NCBI GenBank assembly: GCA_019636515.1
Contig: JAHBXI010000001.1
Span: 1 to 64,000, forward strand
Direction: 5' to 3'
Origin: Phycisphaeraceae bacterium
GTDB lineage: Bacteria > Planctomycetota > Phycisphaerae > Phycisphaerales > UBA1924
Length of the DNA: 64,000 nt
The position numbers and the translations under genes are program-made. Below are positions 27,384 to 37,282 of this stretch, one piece after another (position 1 is the first letter of the stretch; each line of letters opens with the position of its first letter). The notes under the pieces are model-generated. The model was not told the origin of the DNA. It saw only the letters and a list, made by a program, of their open reading frames with translations, and searched no databases.

Positions 27384-27900
27384 ACCGCGAGTCGCCCGCA
27401 ACGGATGCGGGCGAGGCGAGGCTCAGGCACCACTTCGGCCCGACCAGTCGCTGCGAACCGACCATGACCGCCCGGCCGTGGCGGCCGACAGGGCGCATGG
27501 CGGACCACGGGATGCTCGCCTTCCTGGCGCCCATCGTTCTCCAGATCGATAGCGGGGTGAGGTGCAGGTACGAGTCGTCGGCGGCGACGTGGATACTCCC
27601 GCCCATGTTCACGATGCCCAGCCCAAAACTCTGGAAGCGGCGGTGTACGGCATCTTGGGCGGGCGTGCGAGGCGGGTACGGGGCGAGCATCGGGTTCCAC
27701 AACCATCGGAACGCCGCCCAGGCGGTGAACGCCGTGTACGCGACGATGGCGATGAACAAGGCGAGGCCCACCGCCGGATGCGAATGGCCCAGGCCCCAGA
27801 TCATCGAGACCACCGCGGCCGCCGCCGCGGCCGTGGAAACGAAAAAGGCCGACACGAAACGCAGGATTGATGGCCGATTGTCGTTCGTCCCGCCGTGCAT
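27379..27900 (-). CDS. Membrane protein with PH-like cytoplasmic or outer domain
   Basis: A 173-aa protein. Two helices (VSAFFVSTAAAAAAVVSMIW and VGLALFIAIVAYTAFTAWAA) form an N-terminal hairpin. A soluble region of about 90 residues follows, with alternating hydrophobic strands (GSIHVAADDSYLHLTPLSIW, then KASIPWSAM and KWCLSLA), resembling the PH-like domains seen in small bacterial membrane proteins. The start ATG at 27900 is set by MHGGTND. The stop is inside a 17-bp tandem repeat. It is divergent from leuS (162 nt gap). Function unknown. Confidence 0.7.
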   Translation of the reverse strand: MHGGTNDNRPSILRFVSAFFVSTAAAAAAVVSMIWGLGHSHPAVGLALFIAIVAYTAFTAWAAFRWLWNPMLAPYPPRTPAQDAVHRRFQSFGLGIVNMGGSIHVAADDSYLHLTPLSIWRTMGARKASIPWSAMRPVGRHGRAVMVGSQRLVGPKWCLSLASPASVAGDSRS

Positions 27901-28062
27901 CGGGTCATCATACAGGCCCCGTCGCGGGCGCGTGGCGCACGTTCCGGACGAGGCAACCGTCCCGGGTCCGTACGCGCGGGCGGTGTATGATCTTCGCCTT
28001 TCCGGCCGTGATTTCGCCACGTGGGCGAGCCTCCCGCGGCCGGTCGGCCACGGACTCCGACC

Positions 28063-31000
28063 ATGACCGAAGAGCCCTCCAACAAGCCGCCGACCGGCGA
28101 CGCCGAGTTTCCCCACCGCTACAACGCCGAACTGGCCGGGAGCATCGAATCGTCGTGGCAGGATCACTGGGAGCGTCACGGCACGTTCATGGCGCCCAAC
28201 CCCGGGGAGTCGGGCTTCGATCCTTCCCGCTCCAAGAAGTTCATTCTCGACATGTTCCCATACCCAAGCGGAGTCGGCCTGCACGTGGGCCATCCGCTGG
28301 GCTACATCGCCACGGACATCCACGCGCGGCACCTCCGCATGCGTGGTCACAACGTCCTGCACGCGATGGGGTTCGACGCCTTTGGCCTGCCCGCCGAGCA
28401 GTACGCCGTTCAGACCGGCCAGCACCCCAGGATCACCACCGACCGCAACATCGCCACCATGAAGTCGCAGTTGCGAAGACTTGGCCTGGCGCACGATCCC
28501 CGCCGCGGTGTCAGCACCACCGATCCCGACTATTACCGCTGGACGCAGTGGATCTTTCTCCAGATCTACAACTCGTGGTACGACGGTGATGATGACCGCG
28601 ATCCGGACGCCCCGCCGCGCGGCCGGGCCAGGCCCATCCAGGACTTGCTCGCGGCGTTCGAGCGCGAGGAGAGGCCGACCTCGTCGGGCAAGCCGTGGTC
28701 CGCGATGACCCGCGATGAGCAAGACGACGAGGTTGATCGGCACCGGCTGGCCTTCTGCGCCGAGGTCCCCGTCAACTGGTGCCCGATGCTCGGCACCGTC
28801 CTGGCCAACGAGGAGGTCACCGCCGACGGCCGATCCGAGCGTGGCAACTACCCGGTGTACAAGCGCCCGCTGAAGCAATGGATCATGCGTATCACCGCGT
28901 ACGCGCGCCGCCTGCTGGCGGACCTGGACCCGCTCGACTGGCCCGAGCCCATCAAGTTGATGCAACGCCACTGGATCGGCCGCAGCCAGGGGGCGCGCGT
29001 GACCTTTCGGACGGTTCCCGGTGCCGCGGGCGGCGTGACGCGTGAGATCCCCGTGTTTACCACGCGGCCCGACACGCTCTTTGGGGCGACGTACATGGTG
29101 CTTTCCCCCGAGCACCCGCTGGTGGATGAGATCGCCGGGGCGGACTGGTCCTTTGACGGGAGGCCGTCGCCGCGGGCATGGCGGGGGAACTTCAAGGGCA
29201 CGCCCGCCGACGGGTTTGCCTCCCCGCGCGAGGCGGTGGCGGCGTACCGGGCGTATGCCCAGTCGCGTTCGGAGGTGCAGCGGGCCGAGGCGAAGGAAAA
29301 GACCGGCGTGTACATAGGGGCCGTCGCGGTTAATCCGGTGACGTCGCGGCCTGTTCCCATCTTCATCGCCGATTACGTGCTGATGGGGTACGGGACAGGG
29401 GCGATCATGGCGGTCCCCGCGCACGACACGCGGGACTTTGAGTTTGCGAGGTCGCTTGAACTGCCTATCCGTGACGTCGTGTACCCGCGTCCGATCGCGG
29501 CCATGGTGTACTTCTGCGATCACGCGTTCCCCGACGGGTCGGTGCCGCCCGGCTGGCGAGATGATCTGGCCGCGATGCTCGGCCTGGTCGCGACCGATCC
29601 GGGGATGCCCTTCGCGGACGCGCTGGAAAGGGCCAGGACGCGGCCGTCGGGAGAAAAGGCCAAGTTCGATCTGCAGGGGGCAAGCCAGGCCGTATGGCTT
29701 GAAACGATCGGCGAGTTTTCGGCGGGTTCACCGGAAGAACTTCGCCGGCGGTTTGCCGAGGGGCGGTACTGCGAAACCTCCGGGGAGGCCTTCACCGGGT
29801 CGGGCGTGTGCGTGCATTCCACGTCCGACGCGCTGTCCATCGACGGGCTTTCCACGTCCGACGCGAAGGCCGCCACCATCCGTTTCCTTGAGCGAACCGG
29901 GCTGGGGTCGGCCTCGGTCTCGTACAAACTCCGGGATTGGCTCTTCAGCCGTCAGCGTTACTGGGGTGAGCCGTTTCCGATTGTCTACGACGACCATGGC
30001 CGGCCGCGGGCACTTCCCGAGTCGCACCTGCCCGTGCGGCTCCCCGACCTCGATAATTTCCAGCCCGAATCCTCCGACGATCCCGAGGCGCCGCCCCGCC
30101 CGCCGCTGGCCCGTGCCCGCGACTGGATGTCGGTGACTCTTGACCTGGGCGATGGTCCGAAGGTCTACACCCGGGAGACCAACACGATGCCCAACTGGGC
30201 GGGGTCGTGCTGGTATTACCTCCGCTACCTGGATCCGGAGAATGCCCAGGCGTTTGTCTCTCCCGCCGCCGATGCGTACTGGATGGCCGGCTCGGCCCCG
30301 CGGACGCCCCCGGGCACTCCCGGCGTGCCAGGCCGGCTTGGAGGGGTTGACCTGTACGTCGGCGGGGTCGAGCACGCCGTCCTGCACCTGTTGTACGCCC
30401 GGTTCTGGCACAAGATCCTGTACGACCTGGGGCACCTCTCCACGCCCGAGCCCTTCCAGAGGCTGTTCAACCAGGGGTACATCCAGGCCGCCGCCTACAC
30501 CGACCAGCGCGGCGTGTACGTCGAGGCCTCGGAGGTCGAGGAGCGTGACGGGCACTTTTACCACCAGGGCCGGCCCGTGACCCGGGAATACGGGAAGATG
30601 GGCAAGTCGCTCAAAAACGCCGTCGCCCCGGACGACATCTGCCGGGAGTACGGCTGCGACACCCTGCGTCTGTACGAGATGTCGATGGGGCCGCTCGACG
30701 CGAGCAAGCCCTGGAACACCCGCGACATCGTCGGGGGATTCCGGTTCCTCCAGCGGGTGTGGAGAAACCTGATCGACGAGAAAACCGGGGAGTCCCGCGT
30801 GTCCGACGACGCGTGCGACCAGGGCACTCTCCGCCACCTGCACAAGACGCTGATCGGGGTCCGCCGCGACATGGAGACCCTGGGCTTGAACACGGCGATC
30901 TCCAAACTCATCGAGTTCAACAACCACCTGGCCACGCTCCCCGCGGTCCCGATGGAGGCGGCCCGTGCCCTGATCCTCCTGCTGGCCCCCCTCACCCCGC

Positions 31001-31299
31001 ATGTCGCCGAAGAACTGTTCCATCGCGTGGTACGCCGCGGCGAAGGGGAACGCCGCTCGATCGCGTACGAGACCATCCCCGACGGCGACCCCACCCTGGC
31101 CGCCGACGACACCATCGAGATACCCGTCCAGGTCAACGGCAAGGTGCGCACTCGGCTCAACGTCCCGGTCGGCGCCGGCGCCGACGCGATTGAACAGGCC
31201 GCGCTGGCCGATGAGCGCGTCCTCGAATGCATCGCCGGGAAAGCGGTCCGCAAGGTCATCGTCGTCCCGGGACGCATGGTCAACCTCGTGGTTGGCTGA
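28063..31299 (+). CDS. leuS: Leucyl-tRNA synthetase
   Basis: Charges tRNA-Leu with leucine and edits mischarged tRNA. The 1078-aa protein is about 200 residues longer than typical bacterial LeuS. The class I signature LHVGH lies at residues 74-77 and KMGKS near residue 846 (YGKMGKSLKNAV). The editing domain has TTRPDTLFGATYMVLS and YGTGAIMAVPAHDTRDFEFA. The extra length sits mainly after that: a Phe/Asp-rich block (VYFCDHAFPDGSVPPGWRDD onward, about 60 residues) and a second stretch before KLRDWLFSRQRYWGEP. A Pro/Ser-rich insertion near PESSDDPEAPPRPP adds more. The start MTEEPSNK is chosen over 14 extra upstream residues. lpxC starts 10 nt after the stop. Confidence 0.97.
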   Translation: MTEEPSNKPPTGDAEFPHRYNAELAGSIESSWQDHWERHGTFMAPNPGESGFDPSRSKKFILDMFPYPSGVGLHVGHPLGYIATDIHARHLRMRGHNVLHAMGFDAFGLPAEQYAVQTGQHPRITTDRNIATMKSQLRRLGLAHDPRRGVSTTDPDYYRWTQWIFLQIYNSWYDGDDDRDPDAPPRGRARPIQDLLAAFEREERPTSSGKPWSAMTRDEQDDEVDRHRLAFCAEVPVNWCPMLGTVLANEEVTADGRSERGNYPVYKRPLKQWIMRITAYARRLLADLDPLDWPEPIKLMQRHWIGRSQGARVTFRTVPGAAGGVTREIPVFTTRPDTLFGATYMVLSPEHPLVDEIAGADWSFDGRPSPRAWRGNFKGTPADGFASPREAVAAYRAYAQSRSEVQRAEAKEKTGVYIGAVAVNPVTSRPVPIFIADYVLMGYGTGAIMAVPAHDTRDFEFARSLELPIRDVVYPRPIAAMVYFCDHAFPDGSVPPGWRDDLAAMLGLVATDPGMPFADALERARTRPSGEKAKFDLQGASQAVWLETIGEFSAGSPEELRRRFAEGRYCETSGEAFTGSGVCVHSTSDALSIDGLSTSDAKAATIRFLERTGLGSASVSYKLRDWLFSRQRYWGEPFPIVYDDHGRPRALPESHLPVRLPDLDNFQPESSDDPEAPPRPPLARARDWMSVTLDLGDGPKVYTRETNTMPNWAGSCWYYLRYLDPENAQAFVSPAADAYWMAGSAPRTPPGTPGVPGRLGGVDLYVGGVEHAVLHLLYARFWHKILYDLGHLSTPEPFQRLFNQGYIQAAAYTDQRGVYVEASEVEERDGHFYHQGRPVTREYGKMGKSLKNAVAPDDICREYGCDTLRLYEMSMGPLDASKPWNTRDIVGGFRFLQRVWRNLIDEKTGESRVSDDACDQGTLRHLHKTLIGVRRDMETLGLNTAISKLIEFNNHLATLPAVPMEAARALILLLAPLTPHVAEELFHRVVRRGEGERRSIAYETIPDGDPTLAADDTIEIPVQVNGKVRTRLNVPVGAGADAIEQAALADERVLECIAGKAVRKVIVVPGRMVNLVVG

Positions 31300-31309
31300 A
31301 AGGAACCGG

Positions 31310-32200
31310 ATGGTCCCCCGCGCCACGATCCGCAAGCAGGTCCGTGCCCGGGGTGTCGGCCTGTTCACCGCCGCGCCCTGTTCCGTCTGCCTGCGGCCGC
31401 GCCGTGATGCCCCGGGAATCCGGCTGCGTCGTGTTGATGCGTCCCTTTCCGAATCCGACCGAGCCTGGTTCGAGGCCTCGATCGACAACCTCCGCGCGCT
31501 GCCCGGCCTCTCCGGACGGCACACCGTCCTGGGGCCATCCCCGCAAGGCCCCCACGCCGCGACCACCGAACACCTGCTCTCGGCGCTCGCCGGTCTTGGG
31601 ATTACCGACGCCCAGGTCGAGATCGACGGCCCGGAGATCCCCATGTTCGACGGTTCCTCCGAGCCGTTCTGCCGACTCATCGAGGATGCCGGCATCGAAC
31701 CAGTCCATGACGGGTTGTCGCCGCTGAAGATCCGTGAGCGCCTCTCGGTTGAAGGGCCTGGTGGAGCCAGTATCGTCGCCCAGCCGCGGGAGCATCCCGG
31801 CGGCTCGTTCACGTACCGCCTCGACTATGGCGGCGTTCCCGGCGCCGAAGGGATCGCGCCAGCCACGGCGCGTTGGGACGGCGAGCCGGCGGTCTATCGC
31901 CGGGACATCGCCCCCGCGCGGACTTTCTGCCTTGTCCACGAGGCGATGGCCCTCCGCCAAGCCGGGCTGTTCCGGCACGTCACTCCGAAAGAGATGCTCG
32001 TCATCGACCCGGGCGGACAACCGATCGACAATGCCCTGCGATTCAAGGATGAGCCCGCCCGTCACAAACTCCTCGACCTGATCGGGGACCTGGCCCTTGT
32101 CGGCCGCCCGATCCAGGCCGACATCACCGCGACACGCTCCGGGCACTCGCTGAACCACGAGATGGCCCGTCAACTGCTCGCCGCCTCGATCCCGGCCTGA
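31310..32200 (+). CDS. lpxC: UDP-3-O-acyl-N-acetylglucosamine deacetylase
   Basis: Committed step of lipid A synthesis, a zinc-dependent deacetylase in the cytoplasm; it implies a lipopolysaccharide-type outer leaflet. The 296-aa length is normal. The zinc and catalytic motifs are present: TTEHLLSALAGLGI with its His, RFKDEPARHKLLDLIGDLAL (His and Asp of HKxxD), and the C-terminal GHSLNHEMA. The ATG at 31310 has AAAGGAA just upstream and lies 10 nt after leuS, so both are likely one transcript. The MFDGSSEPF strand is also well conserved. Confidence 0.95.
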   Translation: MVPRATIRKQVRARGVGLFTAAPCSVCLRPRRDAPGIRLRRVDASLSESDRAWFEASIDNLRALPGLSGRHTVLGPSPQGPHAATTEHLLSALAGLGITDAQVEIDGPEIPMFDGSSEPFCRLIEDAGIEPVHDGLSPLKIRERLSVEGPGGASIVAQPREHPGGSFTYRLDYGGVPGAEGIAPATARWDGEPAVYRRDIAPARTFCLVHEAMALRQAGLFRHVTPKEMLVIDPGGQPIDNALRFKDEPARHKLLDLIGDLALVGRPIQADITATRSGHSLNHEMARQLLAASIPA

Positions 32201-32255
32201 CGCGGCGGCGGACGTTTCGGACGGTTCAGGCCGCGTCCCTACACTCGACCCACGC

Positions 32256-33881
32256 ATGGCCAGCATTTCCCGCGACGAGTTTGTCAAGTCCGCGACCCGC
32301 GCCGCGGCCGATCACCCAGGGGCGACCCCCTGCGTGCCCATCGCGCTGCGCGTGCTCTCGGATCAACTCACGCCGGTGCTGGCGTACCGCCGCCTGGTCA
32401 CCCAGGACCGGCGCGACGATCCGTCGTTCCTGCTTGAATCCGTCGAGGGTGGTGAGCGGCAGGGTCGCTACTCGATCCTGGGCGCTCGCCCCGTCCTGGA
32501 GGTCCGGGCGACGGCGCACAAGGTCAGCATCAGCGACCGTCGCCCGGGTGGGACATCTCGAACCTACGACTCCCCCGACCCCCTCGCGGTCATGCGGGAC
32601 CTGACCCGTGGCCATGTCCTGGTCATCCCCCCGTCGTCGGGCACGGCCTGCATCCTTCCGTCGTGCTTTCTGGGGGGGTGGGTCGGCTACACGGGGTACG
32701 ACACGGTCCGTTACGCGGAGCCTGAAAAACTCCCGTTCACGGCGGCTCCGCCGGACGACCGCGGTCTCCCGGATCTTCACTTTGGCCTCTACGACGCCGT
32801 GGTCATCTTTGACCATGTCCAGAAGGTCGTGTTCCTGGTCGGGCTGGCGATGGTCGGCCCGCGGGAAGATCCCGGCACGGTGTACGACCGAACCGTGGCC
32901 ACGCTCACGGGCCTGCTCGAGAGCATCGAGCGTCACTCCCGCCCGCTGCCGTCGGGGCTTCTCGAGCCGGAGTCCTCTCCCCCAACTCCGCTGCCTTCCA
33001 ACATGACCCGGGCCGACCACGCCCGGATGGTGGACCGCGCGCTGGAGTACATACGGGCCGGGGATATCTTCCAGGTCGTCCTGGGCCAGCGTTTCGAGCG
33101 AGTCTCCGACGCCGACCCGTTCGATGTCTACCGCGCCCTGCGGGCGGTGAACCCCAGCCCGTACATGGTCTACCTCCAGGCTCCGGGCTGCATCCTGGTG
33201 GCCAGCAGCCCCGAGATCCTCTGCCGGGTCAGAGCCTCCGGACCCGCGAACGAAAGCAACTCCGCGTACACCGTCACCAACCGGCCCCTGGCCGGGACCC
33301 GCCGCCGCGGGAGAACCCCCGAGGATGACCTTGCCCTCGAGCGAGAACTCCTCGCCGACGAAAAAGAAAGAGCCGAGCATGTCATGCTCGTCGACCTGGG
33401 CCGCAACGATGTCGGGCAGGTCGCCCGCGCGGGATCGATCCGTCTGCCCACGGTGATGGAAGTCGAGCGATACAGCCACGTCATGCACATCAGTTCCACG
33501 GTGACCGGGGAGATCCGCCCCGGGTACGACGGCTGGGATGCCCTGCGGGCCGCCCTGCCGGTAGGCACGATCTCGGGCGCGCCCAAGATCCGCGCCATGC
33601 AGGTCATCGATGAGATCGAGCCCGTCCGCCGCGGTCCTTACGGCGGGGGTGTCGGGTATGTCGGCCTGGACGGGCAGATGGATATCGCCCTGACCTTGCG
33701 CACCATCGTGGTCCCGACCGCGATGCGACGCGGCGCGGCGTGGACCTACCACCTCCAGGCCGCCGGGGGCATCGTCGCCGACTCCCGGCACGACGATGAA
33801 TACATGGAGACGGTCAATAAGGCCGCCGCGCTGGCGAGGGCCGTCGATGTCGCCGAACGGGCGTTTGTCCGGGCTCCGTGA
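32256..33881 (+). CDS. trpE: Anthranilate synthase component I
   Basis: Converts chorismate and ammonia to anthranilate, the first step of tryptophan synthesis. The 541-aa chain has the N-terminal regulatory part (LAYRRLVTQDRRDDPSFLLE, VEGGERQGRYSILG) and the chorismate-binding core. Core motifs include GDIFQVVLGQRF, NPSPYMVYLQ, the RPLAGTRRRGRTPEDD stretch, EKERAEHVMLVDLGRNDVG, and GTISGAPKIRAMQ. The ExxxxSPE-like segment reads ASSPEIL. A trpG partner is not in the window. It starts 55 nt after lpxC. Its downstream convergent neighbours break tryptophan down (kynA unit). Confidence 0.96.
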   Translation: MASISRDEFVKSATRAAADHPGATPCVPIALRVLSDQLTPVLAYRRLVTQDRRDDPSFLLESVEGGERQGRYSILGARPVLEVRATAHKVSISDRRPGGTSRTYDSPDPLAVMRDLTRGHVLVIPPSSGTACILPSCFLGGWVGYTGYDTVRYAEPEKLPFTAAPPDDRGLPDLHFGLYDAVVIFDHVQKVVFLVGLAMVGPREDPGTVYDRTVATLTGLLESIERHSRPLPSGLLEPESSPPTPLPSNMTRADHARMVDRALEYIRAGDIFQVVLGQRFERVSDADPFDVYRALRAVNPSPYMVYLQAPGCILVASSPEILCRVRASGPANESNSAYTVTNRPLAGTRRRGRTPEDDLALERELLADEKERAEHVMLVDLGRNDVGQVARAGSIRLPTVMEVERYSHVMHISSTVTGEIRPGYDGWDALRAALPVGTISGAPKIRAMQVIDEIEPVRRGPYGGGVGYVGLDGQMDIALTLRTIVVPTAMRRGAAWTYHLQAAGGIVADSRHDDEYMETVNKAAALARAVDVAERAFVRAP

Positions 33882-33957
33882 CCGTCGTGCGGCGTGCGTG
33901 GCGCGGGACGGGCATCATCGACATCATCGGGGCTTTGGCGTCACCAGGCCGGCGATG

Positions 33958-34686
33958 TCATCGGGCCGATGCGCCCGACTCATGGCCCGGTGAATCGGGC
34001 GGCGTGATCGGCCTGATTCGGATGGCCGTCCAGCGGGCTTCAAGCGGGTCGAGGCGATCACCCACGCCGTGGACCTGAAGGGCGATGAACCCCGAGGGGG
34101 AGAGGTCGTCGCGAAAGTCCGCCGCGGGCACGCCGTTGATCCATGTCCGGATGTGATCCCCCCGGGCCACGATCCGGAGTTGATTCCACTCGTGCGGCCG
34201 GTAGGCCTCCCGGGCCTGGGGGTTGGATTCCAGGCTGGCGAGCCAGCCGCGGCGTCCCTCGTCGTACACGCCCCCCGTCCACGCCCGCGGCGATGGGTCG
34301 ATCTCGTACTGGTATCCGTGGACGCGCCCGGCCTGGTAGTCGGGGAGGCTGGCCGATCGGAACTGAACCCCCGAGTTGAGGTCCTGGTCCGTTCGGAATC
34401 GCAATTCGAGTTCGAAGTCCGAGTACTCCCGCACCGTGCAGAGAAACCCGTTCGGTTCGTGCGGACGAGTGGATCCCACGATCTGTCCGTCTTCCACGCG
34501 AAAATCCGCCCGTCCGCCGCGACGCGCCCAGCCGTCGAGTGTCGATCCGTCGAAAAGGCTGATCCAGCCGTCCGAGTCGTCGGGCGTGGCGGTCGCGTCG
34601 CCGGCACGCTCGTGAGAGCAACCCGACGCCGCGATCATGCACGCGAGCGCCACCGCGAGAAACGTCCGGTTCGGCAAAGTTCCCAT
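33958..34686 (-). CDS. DUF1080 (3-keto-disaccharide hydrolase-like) lipoprotein
   Basis: A 242-aa secreted lipoprotein of the concanavalin-like DUF1080 family, abundant in planctomycetes. After MGTLPNRTFLAVALACMIAASGC (lipobox AASGC, Cys23), a typical opening follows: GWISLFDGSTLDGWARRGG and then IVGSTRPHEPNGFLCT. Later segments are YSDFELELRFRTDQDLNSGV, HEWNQLRIVARGDHIRTWINGV, and GFIALQVHG. The start ATG at 34686 has AGGGAG 8 nt upstream; an ATG at 34692 overlaps the previous stop (TGATG) and is possible. The pairing with the PVC-type dehydrogenase upstream is common in planctomycete sugar-degradation loci. Confidence 0.9.
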   Translation of the reverse strand: MGTLPNRTFLAVALACMIAASGCSHERAGDATATPDDSDGWISLFDGSTLDGWARRGGRADFRVEDGQIVGSTRPHEPNGFLCTVREYSDFELELRFRTDQDLNSGVQFRSASLPDYQAGRVHGYQYEIDPSPRAWTGGVYDEGRRGWLASLESNPQAREAYRPHEWNQLRIVARGDHIRTWINGVPAADFRDDLSPSGFIALQVHGVGDRLDPLEARWTAIRIRPITPPDSPGHESGASAR

Positions 34687-34691
34687 GCGCA

Positions 34692-37268
34692 TCACTCCCT
34701 GAGACGGCCGAGTTCGTCGCGCGTCCACGGCCTGGTTCGGTCCCTGGTGATCTGGCGGATCCTCGCGGCCGAGGCGGGGGTTACCGCGTCACCCGTGTTT
34801 CCCCACGATCGGCCGACGTACGTCGCCACCGCCGCGAGGTCACCTGATTCGGTCAGTCCCGTCGCCGGTGGCATCACTCCCCATGAACCCCCGCCGGGCA
34901 TGTACCCGCCGTCCAGGCCGTGGAGAAGGACACGCACGAGCCGGCCGGGCGGGCCGTTCGCGAGGCTTGATCCCGCCAGCGATGGGGCAAGGCCCGGAGA
35001 GCCAAGCCCGTCGGGTTGATGGCACGAGGCGCACGCCCTTGCAAAGACCTCCCGCCCGCGGCGGTACAGGCCCCATTGCTCGGCCGTGAGATCGACCGCC
35101 TCTCGGCGCGGCACCGATGCGGCTCTCCCCGGCCACTCAAACAGGGCCATCGCCCGGCGCATCGCCGCCGAGCCTGGGCGCTCGGAGGCGGCCGCGGCGA
35201 GCCATTCCGACGGCTCGGCATCAAAGACGAGCACGACCGGCTCCCGGCTTTCGGCCCGAGTCCTTGAGATAAATCGCTCGACCAGGGATTCGGCTCTTGG
35301 GTCCGAGGCCAGGACCAGCCGAGAGGTCAGGTCCGCCAAACGCCGGCGGGCATCTCCCTTCGATGACAGCGCCGAGTCGGCCAGGTCTCGAAGCGCGGCC
35401 AGGCCCGCGTGGTCGGAGGGCCATCCCTCATCGGCCAGCAGTGCTTCAACGAGGTCCATTTCCAGCCCCGCGCTGGATGTTTTCAGTGCCGCACGCACCA
35501 ATCGCTCCCCCGTCCCTGTTCTGACCGCCAGGGTCAGGGCTTCAAGGCGTTGAGCGTGCGTGAGCGATCCCGCGCTCAGCGCCGCCTGAACACGGACCGA
35601 GGAATCCGTGTCCGAGAGGGCGGCGAGCACCATCGCCCCAAGGTTGACGGTACTTCCTTTCGCCTGCCGGTGCTCTTCGGCGATCCGCAGCGCGGCCACC
35701 CGCCTCCACGGATCCGGCGAGGCGAACGCGGCCGCGAGGTCATGGTCGGTGGCCGCCCCGAGTTCGGCAAGCGTCCACAACGCGGTGACCGCCGCGACCG
35801 AGGACGCCTCCCCATCGGCGGCGGCGAGTTCCCGCAGCGGCTCCGCGACGCCAATCGCCCGGCGCTCGATCAGCAGCCTCTGCGCGGTGTCGTGCCACCA
35901 TCCCTGGTCGTGGCCCAGCAGACGCACCAGGCCTTCGTCGTCGAGGTGGCCAGGAAGCAGGCGTGGATCGGTCTTTGCCCGTGGCGCAAGGTCCTCCGAT
36001 CCGTCGTCGCGGACGATCCGCCAGATGCGTCCGGCGTTGATCGGAGTCTCCAGCCCGAGGCGGCGGGTGATCTCCGCCAGGTGTGGCGTCAGGAACACCC
36101 GGTGCTGGATCAGCCCCCGGTACATGTCGATCACGTACAGGTGACCGTCGGGACCGACCAGCGCGTTGACCGGCCGGAACCGCTCGTCCGAGGAGCGAAG
36201 AAACTCCGTTCCCTGATGGATGTTGACGGCGTCGAGCGAGTCGCCCCTGGCGGTGATCTTCAGGCGTTTGACCAGGTGTCCCGCCGGCTCGCAGATGAAC
36301 ACGTCCCCTCGGAACGACTCCCCGTATCGTCCCGAGCGGAACATCGCCGGACCGCACGCGGCCGTCAGCGAGGCGAGCGTCCCGTCCTTTCGGAGCGTTT
36401 GCTCTCGGTACCCTCGGTTGACCGCCGGGGTCGGGATCGCCGGCCAGGTCGAGCCGTCGCGTCCGATGGACTCACCAATCCCCGCGATCCACCCGGAGAC
36501 CCCCTCCCGGCCCGCGTAGTGCCTGGGGAACAGGTCCACCAGCAGCGGGTTGGAGTTCGGGGTGTAATACAGCCGTCCCCGGTCGTCGCGCGTCAGGCCC
36601 CACTGACCGATGACGGGCGTGCGCTGGGTTCGCACCGACTCCCCGTCGAAGCGAACGCGAGCGCCGTGCTGGGCAAACTCCCACCACCCGTCGAGACCCA
36701 GTATCGGGCCGTTCCCGGCGTGCTCGGGGTTGTCGCGCCCGCCGAATCCTCCCACCAGCACCCGTCGCGCATCGGCTCGGCCGTCGCCGTCGGTGTCCAC
36801 GGCATGGATCAGGTTCGGCGGCTCAATGACCAGCGCCCCGCCGCGAGAGGGCGCGACCCCGCGCGGCAGCACCAGGTTGTCCATGAAGACCGTGGAACGG
36901 TCCATCGCGCCGTCGCCGTCGGTGTCCTCCAGCACCACCACGCGGTTCTGGGGTTCGAGTTCCCCGGTCCCGAGCACGTCGGGCATGTACGTGCGCATCT
37001 CGACGACCCACATCCGCCCGAACTCGTCGAACGCCGCCGCGACCGGGGCCTGGATCATGGGCTCGCTGGCCACCAGTTCGATTCGAAACCCCGGAAGAAC
37101 CTCGAACCGCGCCGCCGACGCCGCCGGGTCGAGCGCGGGAACGGCCTGGCTGGCCGCGACCGGCTCCGCGCCGTCGGAGTGGCGACGCGGGCCTGGCAAC
37201 GAGATCACCACGGCAACCACCGCCGCGGCCGCCAGGTTCATCCAGGCAATGGAACTCGTCGAGCGCAT
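34692..37268 (-). CDS. PVC-type large membrane-bound dehydrogenase with C-terminal cytochrome c
   Basis: An 858-aa exported protein. A signal anchor (AWMNLAAAAVVAVVISL) leads to a beta-propeller-like dehydrogenase domain (PGFRIELVASEPMIQAPVAA, AFDEFGRMWVVEMRTYM, DTDGDGAMDRSTVF, ACGPAMFRSG, and HLYVIDMYRGLIQHR). A central helical region follows with HEAT-like repeats (about residues 430-690). The C-terminal cytochrome c domain has ACASCHQ and, downstream, MPPATGL providing the methionine ligand region. Such TIGR02604-type proteins are planctomycete-verrucomicrobial and are thought to oxidise sugars or other substrates; the substrate is unknown. The start is 14 nt after the kynA stop, and the DUF1080 gene follows after 5 nt, so the three form one operon. 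Confidence 0.9.
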   Translation of the reverse strand: MRSTSSIAWMNLAAAAVVAVVISLPGPRRHSDGAEPVAASQAVPALDPAASAARFEVLPGFRIELVASEPMIQAPVAAAFDEFGRMWVVEMRTYMPDVLGTGELEPQNRVVVLEDTDGDGAMDRSTVFMDNLVLPRGVAPSRGGALVIEPPNLIHAVDTDGDGRADARRVLVGGFGGRDNPEHAGNGPILGLDGWWEFAQHGARVRFDGESVRTQRTPVIGQWGLTRDDRGRLYYTPNSNPLLVDLFPRHYAGREGVSGWIAGIGESIGRDGSTWPAIPTPAVNRGYREQTLRKDGTLASLTAACGPAMFRSGRYGESFRGDVFICEPAGHLVKRLKITARGDSLDAVNIHQGTEFLRSSDERFRPVNALVGPDGHLYVIDMYRGLIQHRVFLTPHLAEITRRLGLETPINAGRIWRIVRDDGSEDLAPRAKTDPRLLPGHLDDEGLVRLLGHDQGWWHDTAQRLLIERRAIGVAEPLRELAAADGEASSVAAVTALWTLAELGAATDHDLAAAFASPDPWRRVAALRIAEEHRQAKGSTVNLGAMVLAALSDTDSSVRVQAALSAGSLTHAQRLEALTLAVRTGTGERLVRAALKTSSAGLEMDLVEALLADEGWPSDHAGLAALRDLADSALSSKGDARRRLADLTSRLVLASDPRAESLVERFISRTRAESREPVVLVFDAEPSEWLAAAASERPGSAAMRRAMALFEWPGRAASVPRREAVDLTAEQWGLYRRGREVFARACASCHQPDGLGSPGLAPSLAGSSLANGPPGRLVRVLLHGLDGGYMPGGGSWGVMPPATGLTESGDLAAVATYVGRSWGNTGDAVTPASAARIRQITRDRTRPWTRDELGRLRE

Positions 37269-37282
37269 CGTGGGCGCGGGGT

